A stretch of 64,000 nucleotides of DNA from Aureivirga marina (lineage in GTDB: Bacteria; Bacteroidota; Bacteroidia; Flavobacteriales; Flavobacteriaceae): NCBI RefSeq assembly GCF_015767265.1, contig NZ_JADPIB010000001.1, positions 186,001 to 250,000 of the forward strand, given 5' to 3'. Positions 1 to 8,547 of the stretch are shown here, piece after piece. The position numbers and the translations under genes were made by a program. How positions within the stretch are numbered: position 1 is the first letter of the stretch; each line of letters begins with the position of its first letter. Under the pieces are notes generated by a model. It was not told where the DNA came from. It was given only the letters and a program-made list of their open reading frames with translations, and did no database searches.

Positions 1-150
1 AAATGCAAAAGCTATTAGATAAAATATAAATGCAACGTACTAAAATGCAAAAGCTATTAGATAAAATATAAATACAACGTGCTAAAATGCAAAAGCTATT
101 AGATAAAATATAAATGCAACGTACTAAAATGTAAAAGCAACTAAATAAAA
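1..150. repeat. 42-bp tandem repeat array A (about 3.5 copies, cut by the window edge)
   Basis: Three nearly identical 42-bp units begin at 1 (first base missing), 42 and 84, and a decayed fourth begins at 126. Each starts AAAATGCAAAAGCTATTAGA and ends AACGTACT or AACGTGCT. Units differ at only one to three positions. No plus-strand frame stays open across a unit, so the array looks non-coding. It lies just beyond the terminator downstream of the E1 dehydrogenase gene and probably continues to the left of the window. It is related in period and sequence to the array at 17471-17650. Confidence 0.93.
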
Positions 151-153
151 CAA

Positions 154-183
154 AAAAACCACTCTACAATCAGAGTGGTTTTT
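154..183. terminator. Rho-independent terminator, usable on both strands
   Basis: A perfect 12-bp stem (AAAAACCACTCT pairing with AGAGTGGTTTTT) surrounds a 6-nt loop and has A and T tracts on its two sides. It ends the leftward E1 dehydrogenase transcript whose stop codon is at 214. Confidence 0.9.
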
Positions 184-213
184 ACTTTTTTTATAAAGAT
201 AAATTAAATTATT

Positions 214-2670
214 CTAGAATAATTCAGGATATTCAGTTGGATTTGCTTCATTCATGATAGCATAAACCGCTTCAAAAATATCCTCATGAGATGGTTTACA
301 GAAATAATCCCCATCACTACCATAAGCAGGTCTATTTGCTTTCGCTGCTAAAGTAGTTGGCTTACTATCTAAGAATCTATAAGCATTTTGATTCTCTAAA
401 ATTTCTTGTAATAAATATGCTGAAGCTCCTCCAGGAACATCTTCATCAATTACCATTAATCTGTTTGTTTTCGCAACACTCTTCACAGTATCGTGATTGA
501 TATCAAATGGTAATAAAGATTGTGCATCAATAATTTCAGCCTCAATTCCATATTGTGCTAATTCTTGTGCAGCTTCCTGAACGATTTTTAAAGTAGATCC
601 ATAAGAAACTAAAGTAATATCAGAACCTTCTCTTACAGTTTCTACAACTCCGATTGGTGTTCTTAACTCTCCTAAGTTTGTTGGTAAATCTTCTTTTAAA
701 CGGTAACCATTTAAGTTCTCCACGATTAAAGCTGGTTCATCTGTTTCTAATAAAGTATTATAGAATCCAGCAGCTTTTGTCATGTTTCTTGGAGTTAAAA
801 CATACATTCCTCTCAATGATCCTAAAATTGTAGCCATTGGAGAACCTGAATGCCAAATTCCTTCTAAACGGTGTCCACGAGTTCTAACGATAAGTGGTGC
901 TTTTTGCTTTCCAGCCGTTCTATAACGAACTGTAGCCAAATCATCACTCATAATTTGTAAACCATATAATAAATAATCTAAGTATTGAATCTCAGCAATT
1001 GGTCTTAAACCTCTCATTGCCATTCCAATACCTTGACCGATAATTGTAGCCTCACGAATTCCTGCATCTGCCACACGGAATTCTCCATATTTCTCTTGCA
1101 TTCCTTCTAAACCTTGGTTTACATCTCCAATTTTTCCAGAATCCTCTCCGAAGATTACTACTTCAGGGTGTTTTGCAAAAATTGCATCGAAGTTATCACG
1201 CATTATTAAACGAGCATCTACAGATTCTCTAGTTTCTCCATAAGTAGGTAAAACCTCTTCTACGTTTAAAGCTCCTGTTTCTGTTTCGTTGTATAATTCG
1301 CTACTATATTTTGCTTGATTTACAGCTTTATAATTTGCAATCCAGTTGATTAAATTAGTTCTTTCTACAGTATTTTCAGAACGAACATAACGTAAAGCTT
1401 TTCTTGCAGTAGAAAGAATATCTTTTCTTGATGGTTCTTTGATTGCATTTAAATCATTAGCTAATTTAGCGATGAAATTTTTACTTTCACTACTTTCTGC
1501 TAAAGCGTTAATTAAAGCAACAGCATCAGCTCTTTCATCTTTTTGAGGTGTTGTAAATGCAGCCCAAGCATCTCTTTTTGCTTTAGAAACGATTTTCTTC
1601 GCTTCTTTTTCCATTGCGATTAATTCTTCTTCTGATTCAACTAACTTAAGAACATCTTTCTTTCCGTTAGCTTTTTCAAATTCAAGAATCCATTTACGCA
1701 TTTGTGCAATACAATCATACTCTGCTTCCCAAGCTAATCTTTCTGTAGATTTATATCTTTCATGTGATCCTGAAGTTGAATGTCCTTGTGGTTGCGTTAA
1801 TTCACGAACGTGAATCATTGCAGGAATGTGATTTTCACGAACAAAAGCAGCAGCTTTTTGATACGTTTCTACTAAAGTAGCATAATCCCATCCTTTAACT
1901 ACAAAGATTTCATAACCTTCACCATTCTCATCTCTTTGGAAACCTTTTAAAATTTCCGAAATATTTTCTTTCGTAGTTTGGTGCTTAGCATGAACCGAAA
2001 TTCCATACTCATCATCCCAAACATTAATAATCATAGGTACTTGTAAAACACCAGCAGCATTGATAGTTTCAAAGAATAAACCTTCACTTGTACTAGCATT
2101 TCCGATAGTTCCCCATGCAATTTCATCACCATTTTTAGAGAATTTAGTGAAACCTTCTTTTAATTCATCAATATTACGATACATTTTTGAAGCCTGAGCC
2201 AATCCTAATAAACGAGGCATTTGTCCTGCTGTAGGAGAAATATCTGAACTAGAATTCTTTTGACTTGTAAGCTCTTTCCAAGAACCATCTTCATTTAAAC
2301 TATGTGTAGCAAAGTGACCTCCCATTTGTCTTCCTGCTGACATTGGATCTGCTTTAATATCAACATGAGCATATAATCCAGCGAAAAATTGTTGAGGAGT
2401 TAATTGTCCGATTGCCATCATAAAAGTTTGATCTCTATAATAACCAGAACGGAAGTCTCCATTTTTGAAAGCTTTAGCCATTGCAAGCTGAGGCACTTCT
2501 TTTCCGTCTCCGAAAATTCCGAACTTTGCCTTTCCAGTTAAAACTTCACGACGCCCTAAAAGACTACATTCTCTTGAGATAAGAGCAGTTTTATAGTCGT
2601 TTAAAACCTCTGTTTTGAAATCATTAAATGAAATTTGTTCTTTTTTTATAGTTGAAGATTTTGATGACAT
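214..2670 (-). CDS. Fused 2-oxoacid dehydrogenase E1, alpha and beta in one chain
   Basis: This is a thiamine-pyrophosphate-dependent E1 component. It decarboxylates a 2-oxoacid (most likely branched-chain) and passes the acyl group to the lipoyl E2 subunit. The alpha part fills roughly residues 20-370, with the TPP segment near 190-220 (GNASTSEG followed by NVWDDEYGIS). The beta part starts near residue 485 (FGEDSGKIGDVNQG) and ends with a transketolase C-terminal domain after about residue 690. The 818-aa length fits the single-chain E1 common in Bacteroidota, where other genera keep two genes. The usual GD of the TPP motif reads GN here. E2 and E3 genes are not adjacent. Substrate choice between branched-chain acids and pyruvate is inferred, not shown. 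Confidence 0.92.
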   Translation of the reverse strand: MSSKSSTIKKEQISFNDFKTEVLNDYKTALISRECSLLGRREVLTGKAKFGIFGDGKEVPQLAMAKAFKNGDFRSGYYRDQTFMMAIGQLTPQQFFAGLYAHVDIKADPMSAGRQMGGHFATHSLNEDGSWKELTSQKNSSSDISPTAGQMPRLLGLAQASKMYRNIDELKEGFTKFSKNGDEIAWGTIGNASTSEGLFFETINAAGVLQVPMIINVWDDEYGISVHAKHQTTKENISEILKGFQRDENGEGYEIFVVKGWDYATLVETYQKAAAFVRENHIPAMIHVRELTQPQGHSTSGSHERYKSTERLAWEAEYDCIAQMRKWILEFEKANGKKDVLKLVESEEELIAMEKEAKKIVSKAKRDAWAAFTTPQKDERADAVALINALAESSESKNFIAKLANDLNAIKEPSRKDILSTARKALRYVRSENTVERTNLINWIANYKAVNQAKYSSELYNETETGALNVEEVLPTYGETRESVDARLIMRDNFDAIFAKHPEVVIFGEDSGKIGDVNQGLEGMQEKYGEFRVADAGIREATIIGQGIGMAMRGLRPIAEIQYLDYLLYGLQIMSDDLATVRYRTAGKQKAPLIVRTRGHRLEGIWHSGSPMATILGSLRGMYVLTPRNMTKAAGFYNTLLETDEPALIVENLNGYRLKEDLPTNLGELRTPIGVVETVREGSDITLVSYGSTLKIVQEAAQELAQYGIEAEIIDAQSLLPFDINHDTVKSVAKTNRLMVIDEDVPGGASAYLLQEILENQNAYRFLDSKPTTLAAKANRPAYGSDGDYFCKPSHEDIFEAVYAIMNEANPTEYPELF

Positions 2671-2696
2671 AATTTTAATTGCATTAGTGAATAGGG

Positions 2697-2704
2697 CAAA
2701 TGTA
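2697..2704 (-). promoter_or_regulatory. Putative -7 promoter element of the E1 gene
   Basis: On the minus strand this reads TACATTTG, a match to the Bacteroidota -7 consensus TAnnTTTG, 27 nt upstream of the E1 start codon. No clear TTG -33 element was found. Confidence 0.55.
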
Positions 2705-2831
2705 CTATTTTTGAAGCGGAATTAAAAATTGTTTAAAAATTAGAACATTTTCCCGATATTTATAAATTAAATACAATAAAAATTAAGTTTTAGTAAAGAT
2801 TTTTTAACATATACTTACAAGTAATTAGGTA

Positions 2832-5666
2832 TTAATAAAATCCTCGACGTATAAAATTGATGATTCTATTCGGCTTAATTGTTAAAACATAGCGAATTTT
2901 TGTTCCATAACCTGGCTGAGATACTTCCCAACCATTATTTGAATATAAAGGAAAATATATTTCTAAGATATTATGAATGAAATTTAATCGTATTCCATTA
3001 TCGTGTGCAAAAAATACTTTCTTATTTCTACTTTTAATAAATCCAATATCTTGGTAAAACTCTACCCAACGCCAAATTCCAATACTTCCATTAATAGCCG
3101 TAATCCATTGATTTGCGAAGTTTTCTTCCAATCTAGATTTAAATCCTCCTTCTGCTGTAATGTACTGTTGGCTGAAAAAACCTGTTGTTTCAGAACGCCC
3201 AAAATAATCATATTGAAACAAATAATCCGTAGGTCTATCTAAAGCAAAACTGAAATAATCTGTGTTAGTTTTATTATTTAGAAAAACTCCTGCATAAAAA
3301 CGGAAATCAAATTGTTGGTTATTTTCCGAAAGAATTCGATATCGTAAGTCTAAAGAAGTTTTAGCAAATTTATCTGCAATTTGTAAATTTATGTTATAAC
3401 GTAAGTCCTCTATGATTTCAGGTTTTGAATACGAAAAACCTAAATTAAAAATATTGTATTTAAAAGATTCTGGATTCTCATCCGTAACTAAACCTCTTTC
3501 TTTATCTACAATTACATAATTTGAATAAAAACTTCTACTTCCAACATCTCTCAGACTTTTTCTCTTTAATTCTACATTCACAAAAGGCGTTAATTTTCGA
3601 TAAGATAAATTTGGCGCATAATTAAAAGAAGAACCTCCAACACCAAAAGAATAACGATAAATATTCGTTTTTTCAGGATAAGATTGATAAACAGCCGAAG
3701 CAGAACCTACCAAAGTATTACTTTTTGTTGCATAAAGTGGCGAAAATTTATAGATAAAATTCTTTTTCAAAATTGCACCATTACTAAAAGATGCTCCAAG
3801 TGAAATTCCATCATAGTAATTATATTTTATGTTGGGACGATAAAAAATCTCATTATAATAAGGATCTTCGATATCTTTGAACAAACGAAATTTCACTGGT
3901 CGATTAAATAATTTTGGTTTTACATTTTTCCAATTGTCTCTCGAATTTAATTCTGGATATAAAAACTCATAATTCAATGCAATTTTATCAAAATCTCCTT
4001 TTGGAATTCGAACAGTTTTTACAGAATCTACTCCTGTTACCCATGTTTTATATTTGACTTCTTTTCCTTTTACACCATATAAAGCCAAAGGTGCAACAAA
4101 TTCTCTTTTATTTTTAATGGTAACTTCTAAAGAATCTCCAACAGTTTTTACCTTTTTAACTGTAAAGTCTATCTTTTCTTTCGTTTCTATATATGTTTTA
4201 AAAAACCAATCTAAATCTTTTGTTGTTTTACTTTCAACAATTTCTTTAAATTCTTTAGAATTTGATTTTTCTAAATGATTTTCAGCAAAATATTCTTTAA
4301 TACTTTTTGCAATAATATCTTTCTCTAAATAATTATTCAAATATCGTAAACCTAATCCTGCTTTGTATTTATTTACAATTTTACGATTGAAATTTGATAA
4401 AGAATCCGCGCGCATTTCCAAAGGTTGATCTAAGTTTTTTCGAATTGTAAATTGATATACAAAAGAATATTTATCATTAAATTCTAATTTAGAAATATTA
4501 AAACTTCGAATTCCCCAAATCTTTGAAACTTCACCAATCGCTTTAATTTCTGGATAATATTTTTTAACATATTCCATCATTAAATAGGTTTGAACACCAT
4601 CAGCCAACCAATAATCATCTCGTTTATTATAAAGAATTGTATTCTCAATATATTTTTGACTTAAAATTTTAAACGTTTCAATATCCCATTCAAAAGTATT
4701 CGAAAAAGGTGTTAAAAAGGAAGGCAATTGATTAAAACCATAAACTGGATTTTTTTGATAAGAAATTCGATTTATCAATAACCGATCATGTGGAAATTCT
4801 CCTAAATATTCTTTTAAAAAAAGCATCGAACGATTCAATACAGAAGTTTTTAATTGCATATCTTCCAATTTCGACTTCATATCTGTTATAATCGTTACAG
4901 AATCTGTATGGTATTCTTTAAATTCTTGTTTTTCGACTTCAATAATATTAAATTCTATATCAATTCGTTTTTTTCCAGATAAATGATATGTAATATTTTC
5001 TGGATGCATTTCAATAGTTCCTTCTAAATCTGTATTGATAAAATAATTTTTTGGAAGTGTAAAATCAATTTGATAATCCGCATAATCCATATACAAATCA
5101 TCCATATTTAAATTATTCATCAACAACCAATCATGATTTTCATAAACCACAGGAACTAAATACCAATAGCGTAAATTAAACTCATCCTTACTCCAACCAT
5201 AATCTGTAAACTTGGCATTTGGTAATTTCACAACATAAGTAAACTGAATTGTCATCTTTTTATTTGGTAATAACGGTCTAGTAAGTGTTACTTCCAAAAT
5301 ATCTTGATTATCTTTAATTTCAGTCCAATAAGCATTTAAATAATCAATAGAAATATTATTGATTTTTGTATAACCCAAATCTGGTTCTTTCGCAAAATAA
5401 AATTTCTTTTCATAGTTTTCTAGAAGTCTTTTTGACAAAGGTGTTTTTTTACTACTAAAACTATTTGGCCAATTATGAAAGAAAATTGAAGTTAATGTAT
5501 CTGAAGTTTTATTATAATAATCTAAAGTTTGCTGAATACGAATTTCCTTGGTTTCAATATCTAAAAAAGCATTAATATCGATTTTGTTTTCTTGTGCATT
5601 AATTTTATTTACAATCAAAAATAAACACAAAAAAACAAGAGAAAATTTGATATAAAAATGCTTCAT
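2832..5666 (-). CDS. M1-type peptidase-like protein lacking the zinc site, fused to a C-terminal beta-barrel
   Basis: The protein begins with a signal peptide (start MKHFYIKFSL, ending near NAQ). About 500 residues follow that resemble M1 aminopeptidases, including a WLADGVQTYL segment near residue 355 that corresponds to WLNEGFAEYL. The HEXXH motif expected about 20 residues earlier is absent (the stretch reads LSQKYIENTILY), and the third zinc ligand Glu is replaced by Asp. The last 330 residues or so are rich in alternating aromatic and polar strands and end in FY, as an outer-membrane barrel would. It is therefore probably a surface-anchored pseudo-enzyme or binding protein. Two upstream ATGs (5675 and 5708) are in frame; 5666 was chosen because it gives the cleanest signal peptide. 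It stands alone on its strand. Confidence 0.8.
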   Translation of the reverse strand: MKHFYIKFSLVFLCLFLIVNKINAQENKIDINAFLDIETKEIRIQQTLDYYNKTSDTLTSIFFHNWPNSFSSKKTPLSKRLLENYEKKFYFAKEPDLGYTKINNISIDYLNAYWTEIKDNQDILEVTLTRPLLPNKKMTIQFTYVVKLPNAKFTDYGWSKDEFNLRYWYLVPVVYENHDWLLMNNLNMDDLYMDYADYQIDFTLPKNYFINTDLEGTIEMHPENITYHLSGKKRIDIEFNIIEVEKQEFKEYHTDSVTIITDMKSKLEDMQLKTSVLNRSMLFLKEYLGEFPHDRLLINRISYQKNPVYGFNQLPSFLTPFSNTFEWDIETFKILSQKYIENTILYNKRDDYWLADGVQTYLMMEYVKKYYPEIKAIGEVSKIWGIRSFNISKLEFNDKYSFVYQFTIRKNLDQPLEMRADSLSNFNRKIVNKYKAGLGLRYLNNYLEKDIIAKSIKEYFAENHLEKSNSKEFKEIVESKTTKDLDWFFKTYIETKEKIDFTVKKVKTVGDSLEVTIKNKREFVAPLALYGVKGKEVKYKTWVTGVDSVKTVRIPKGDFDKIALNYEFLYPELNSRDNWKNVKPKLFNRPVKFRLFKDIEDPYYNEIFYRPNIKYNYYDGISLGASFSNGAILKKNFIYKFSPLYATKSNTLVGSASAVYQSYPEKTNIYRYSFGVGGSSFNYAPNLSYRKLTPFVNVELKRKSLRDVGSRSFYSNYVIVDKERGLVTDENPESFKYNIFNLGFSYSKPEIIEDLRYNINLQIADKFAKTSLDLRYRILSENNQQFDFRFYAGVFLNNKTNTDYFSFALDRPTDYLFQYDYFGRSETTGFFSQQYITAEGGFKSRLEENFANQWITAINGSIGIWRWVEFYQDIGFIKSRNKKVFFAHDNGIRLNFIHNILEIYFPLYSNNGWEVSQPGYGTKIRYVLTIKPNRIINFIRRGFY

Positions 5667-5741
5667 ATATTTCATATTATTAAGGATTCTGTAGTTTAAA
5701 ACTTTCAATATAATAGTTTTATTATGGATAAATCGCGTTTT

Positions 5742-5782
5742 AAAACAATATTTACTTTAATTCGGTTAAAAAATATTGTTTT
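5742..5782. promoter_or_regulatory. Long inverted repeat between divergent genes
   Basis: Arms of 12 bp, AAAACAATATTT and AAATATTGTTTT, are perfectly complementary and about 17 nt apart, with an inner TTAA/TTAA pair around TTCGG. It lies in the 359-bp gap between the divergent pseudo-M1 and Crp/Fnr genes. It may be an operator or a transcript hairpin. The rest of the gap (5667-6025) is AT-rich with no gene visible. Confidence 0.55.
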
Positions 5783-6025
5783 TAATCAAAAATCATACAA
5801 ATAATTAGGAATCTCTGGGGAAATATTTGAAAATTATAGCTATTTAGTCTTCTAATTTTCTTTCAAATTACAAAAAAAAGTAGCATTTCTTTCGTTCAAC
5901 TTTCTCTCTTGCCTTTTTTTAATAAAATATTAGTATTGTTTGGTTTCATTTTTAAGAATTTGAAGAAAAAATAATGCTTATTTCATTTCAATTTGATAAT
6001 TTAGAACCATAAATAATGAGGTAAA

Positions 6026-6622
6026 ATGATTGAGGAAGCTTTGTTAGAAAAATTTGGTGCAGAAAAAATCTTTATAGAAAAAGGAGAATTTTTATTTAAA
6101 ACAAATGGAATTGCATCTTACTTTTTTCAAGTTGCAAATGGAGAAATTAAAATGAATAATTTTAATGATGATGGAAAAGAATTCATTCAAGGAATCTTTA
6201 AAAATGGAAGAAGTTTTGGAGAACCTCCTTTGTTTAGTGATCGAATTTACCCTGCAAATGCTGAAGCGATTATCGATAGTTATGTTTGGCGTTTAAAAAA
6301 AGATCATTTTTTCGATTTATTATATTCCAACCCAAATGTTCACATGGAAGTTACCAGTACTTTAGCAAAAAGATTGCATTATAAATCAATGGTTTTATCT
6401 GAAATTGCTTCCCAAGATCCAGAACATCGAATTTTAAAAATTATTGATTATTTTAAAATTCATATTGATAAAACTCCAGAAAACGAAAGATATAAAGTAA
6501 AAATGTCTCGTCAACAAATTGCAGATTTAACTGGTTTACGAGTAGAAACTGTAATTCGTTCCATTAAATCTCTAGAAAAAAAAGGATTAGTAACTATTGA
6601 AAATCGAAAAGTGTATCGTTAA
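6026..6622 (+). CDS. Crp/Fnr family transcriptional regulator
   Basis: The 198-aa protein has an N-terminal cyclic-nucleotide-binding-like beta-roll (about residues 10-115, with FGEPPLFSDRIYPANAEA in the phosphate-binding-cassette region) and a C-terminal winged helix (about 145-198). The recognition helix lies around SRQQIADLTGLRVETVIRSI. The Arg-Ser/Thr pair typical of cAMP binding is not obvious, and no Cys cluster for an Fe-S centre is present, so the ligand is unknown. The three genes 6026-7984 point the same way with gaps of 54 and 78 nt, so they may share a transcript with the K+ channel. Global regulator or local stress regulator cannot be decided here. Confidence 0.9.
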   Translation: MIEEALLEKFGAEKIFIEKGEFLFKTNGIASYFFQVANGEIKMNNFNDDGKEFIQGIFKNGRSFGEPPLFSDRIYPANAEAIIDSYVWRLKKDHFFDLLYSNPNVHMEVTSTLAKRLHYKSMVLSEIASQDPEHRILKIIDYFKIHIDKTPENERYKVKMSRQQIADLTGLRVETVIRSIKSLEKKGLVTIENRKVYR

Positions 6623-6676
6623 GTTCTTTTGATTTCTTTTCCTTTAAATTAGTATCTTGCAAAAAATTTAAAACAA

Positions 6677-6904
6677 ATGACACAAATACATAAATTAAGA
6701 CATTTTTTTGAAAAATATGGTTTTGATGTTTCTACTCGATTTGCGGATCGATTAGGTTTAAAAGTAACACATGTTCGTTTGTTTTTTATTTATATTTCTT
6801 TCGTAACTCTTGGAATTTCTTTTGGTCTGTATTTAAGCTTAGCTTTTCTTTTAAAATTAAAAGACATGATTTACACGAAAAGAAAATCTGTTTTCGACTT
6901 ATAA
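6677..6904 (+). CDS. PspC-domain small membrane protein
   Basis: This 75-aa protein has a short cytoplasmic N-terminus, then FADRLGLKVTHVRLFFIYIS, which matches the PspC-domain pattern of a G-hydrophobic-V/T-x-VR-hydrophobic core, and one long hydrophobic segment (about residues 35-60). It ends in a basic tail. In enterobacteria PspC senses envelope stress with PspB. Flavobacteria often carry only this short form, whose role is unknown. It lies between the Crp/Fnr regulator and the K+ channel on the same strand. Confidence 0.75.
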   Translation: MTQIHKLRHFFEKYGFDVSTRFADRLGLKVTHVRLFFIYISFVTLGISFGLYLSLAFLLKLKDMIYTKRKSVFDL

Positions 6905-6982
6905 TCCTTAATTTTCTTCTTATCTTTAAGATAATAGAGCATTTTGATTTCTATTTATTATTTAACCTAAAACAATTTCTCT

Positions 6983-7984
6983 ATGAATGCAATATTCAAA
7001 ACGAGATTACATAAAGCTATTTTCCTTTTAATTTTAGTTGTAATTATTGGTGTTTTAGGATACATGAATTTGGCAAATTATAATTTCATTGATGCCTTTT
7101 ACATGACGATTATAACTGTTTCAACAGTTGGATTCGGAGAAGTTCATCCAATGGATGCGGATGACAAACTATTTACTACCTTTTTAATTTTATTAAGTTT
7201 AACTGTTTTTGGATATATCATTTCTGTTTTGACAGAATATATTGTCAATGGAAAATTTTTAGAAGACATTAAAACAAAGAAAGTGGAAAAACAAATTAAT
7301 CAACTTGAAAATCATACAATTGTTTGCGGTTATGGAAGAAATGGTCGTCAAGCAGTAGAAAAATTAATTCGATTTAACGAACCAATTTTAGTGATTGAAA
7401 AAAATCCTGAAATGATTAAAAAATTGGAAGAACAAAAAATTCTTTATGTTAATGGTGATGCAACAGAAGATAGCGTTTTAGAAAAAGCCAAAGTAAAAAA
7501 TGCTGCAAATTTAATTGCTTGCCTTCCTTCAGATGCTTCTAATTTATATATTGTTCTTTCTGCAAAACAATTAAATGATAAATTAAATATTGTAAGTCGA
7601 GCAAGTTGTGAATCTGCTTCTAGAAAAATTAAAATCGGTGGTGCAAATAATGTAATTATGCCAGATCGATTAGGTGGCGATCATATGGCTTCTTTGATTG
7701 TTACACCAAATGTGGTTCATTTTATTGATAATTTAGCGATTGAAGAAGAATCTCATTCAAATGTTGTAGAAATTCCTGTAAAAAAATTACCCTCTCATTT
7801 GATTAATCAACCAATCCAAAAAATTCAAGAAGAAACTTCTTGTACAGTAATTGGATATAAAGTAAATGATAAAGATTTTATTGTAAATCCAGATTCTCAA
7901 ATGCCTATGCAAAAAGATGATTTATTAATTGTTTTAGGACAACATTCGCAATTAGAAAATCTTTCGAACTTAATAAAAGTATAA
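6983..7984 (+). CDS. Potassium channel protein, two-TM pore plus RCK (TrkA-N/TrkA-C) domains
   Basis: The 333-aa protein starts with a transmembrane helix (about 12-30), a pore loop carrying the selectivity filter TVGFGE (about 47-53), and a second helix (about 65-90). The cytoplasmic part begins with a Rossmann RCK_N domain whose nucleotide-binding loop is GYGRNGR (near 116), and ends with a TrkA_C-like domain (about 250-333). This is the MthK/Kch-like layout: a tetrameric K+ channel gated by a ligand bound to the RCK ring. It is the third gene in the rightward group starting at 6026 and is followed by a strong terminator. Confidence 0.93.
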   Translation: MNAIFKTRLHKAIFLLILVVIIGVLGYMNLANYNFIDAFYMTIITVSTVGFGEVHPMDADDKLFTTFLILLSLTVFGYIISVLTEYIVNGKFLEDIKTKKVEKQINQLENHTIVCGYGRNGRQAVEKLIRFNEPILVIEKNPEMIKKLEEQKILYVNGDATEDSVLEKAKVKNAANLIACLPSDASNLYIVLSAKQLNDKLNIVSRASCESASRKIKIGGANNVIMPDRLGGDHMASLIVTPNVVHFIDNLAIEEESHSNVVEIPVKKLPSHLINQPIQKIQEETSCTVIGYKVNDKDFIVNPDSQMPMQKDDLLIVLGQHSQLENLSNLIKV

Positions 7985-7985
7985 A

Positions 7986-8019
7986 AAAAAGCAGTATTTA
8001 TTCTATAAATACTGCTTTT
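7986..8019. terminator. Bidirectional Rho-independent terminator
   Basis: A 12-bp stem (AGCAGTATTTAT with ATAAATACTGCT) encloses a 3-nt loop and is flanked by A4 and T4. It lies between the convergent K+ channel and lipoprotein genes and can serve both. Confidence 0.92.
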
Positions 8020-8030
8020 CATTTATTTTC

Positions 8031-8049
8031 GAAAAGAATAATTCTTTTC
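8031..8049. other. Perfect 19-bp palindrome
   Basis: GAAAAGAATAATTCTTTTC is a perfect 9+1+9 palindrome between the terminator at 7986-8019 and the lipoprotein stop codon. It may be a second leftward terminator hairpin or a protein-binding site. It is too compact for a typical terminator loop. Confidence 0.4.
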
Positions 8050-8088
8050 TTAAACTTTGAAACTATTTAATAATTGTTTTTTTCTTAG

Positions 8089-8538
8089 TTATTTCCAAAA
8101 AGTTGAATCTTTAAATTGCTTTAAGTCTTTATTTTCTGTTTGATACAGATAATTATTTGGAATTAATTCTTTTAAATTTTCAGGAGAATTTAAATAATCT
8201 TTATAACGATTCTCTTTCACTTTTAAAGATGCAATTCGCTCTGTAACAAACTTTTTTTGTAATACAGGACTTAATTCATTCAAAGTAAAATAATAAGTTG
8301 CTTCTCCTTCTTTTCCTGTAATAACTTTGTAAACTTCTTTAATGTTTACATCATTATTTTTCTCAAAATCTTCCACAAATTTATAAATATGATAATCATG
8401 ATTTATATCTTTAGGACAACAAACAGAACCATAAGATTCTTGATAACGAATACTTGTGTTATCATTTGTTTCAGTTTGTGTTGATTTACAAGAAACTAAA
8501 AAGAAAAGAAAGATAAATAATGAAAATAAATTCTTCAT
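8089..8538 (-). CDS. Hypothetical lipoprotein, 149 aa
   Basis: The protein starts with a short lipoprotein signal (MKNLFSLFIFLFFLVSC), with Cys17 as the lipidation site, then a Thr/Asn-rich linker. The mature part contains a Cys-Cys pair (GSVCCPKD) near residue 40 and a hydrophilic domain rich in charged residues. I recognise no family. It starts 9 nt after the stop of the M43 protease gene upstream, so the two are probably co-transcribed, and it may assist that secreted enzyme or share its trigger. Function unknown. Confidence 0.75.
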   Translation of the reverse strand: MKNLFSLFIFLFFLVSCKSTQTETNDNTSIRYQESYGSVCCPKDINHDYHIYKFVEDFEKNNDVNIKEVYKVITGKEGEATYYFTLNELSPVLQKKFVTERIASLKVKENRYKDYLNSPENLKELIPNNYLYQTENKDLKQFKDSTFWK

Positions 8539-8547
8539 ATAACTTTA

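Noticed and set aside
1-150. CRISPR array
   Set aside because: The units follow each other with no unique spacers, and no cas genes are present. The same holds for 17471-17650.
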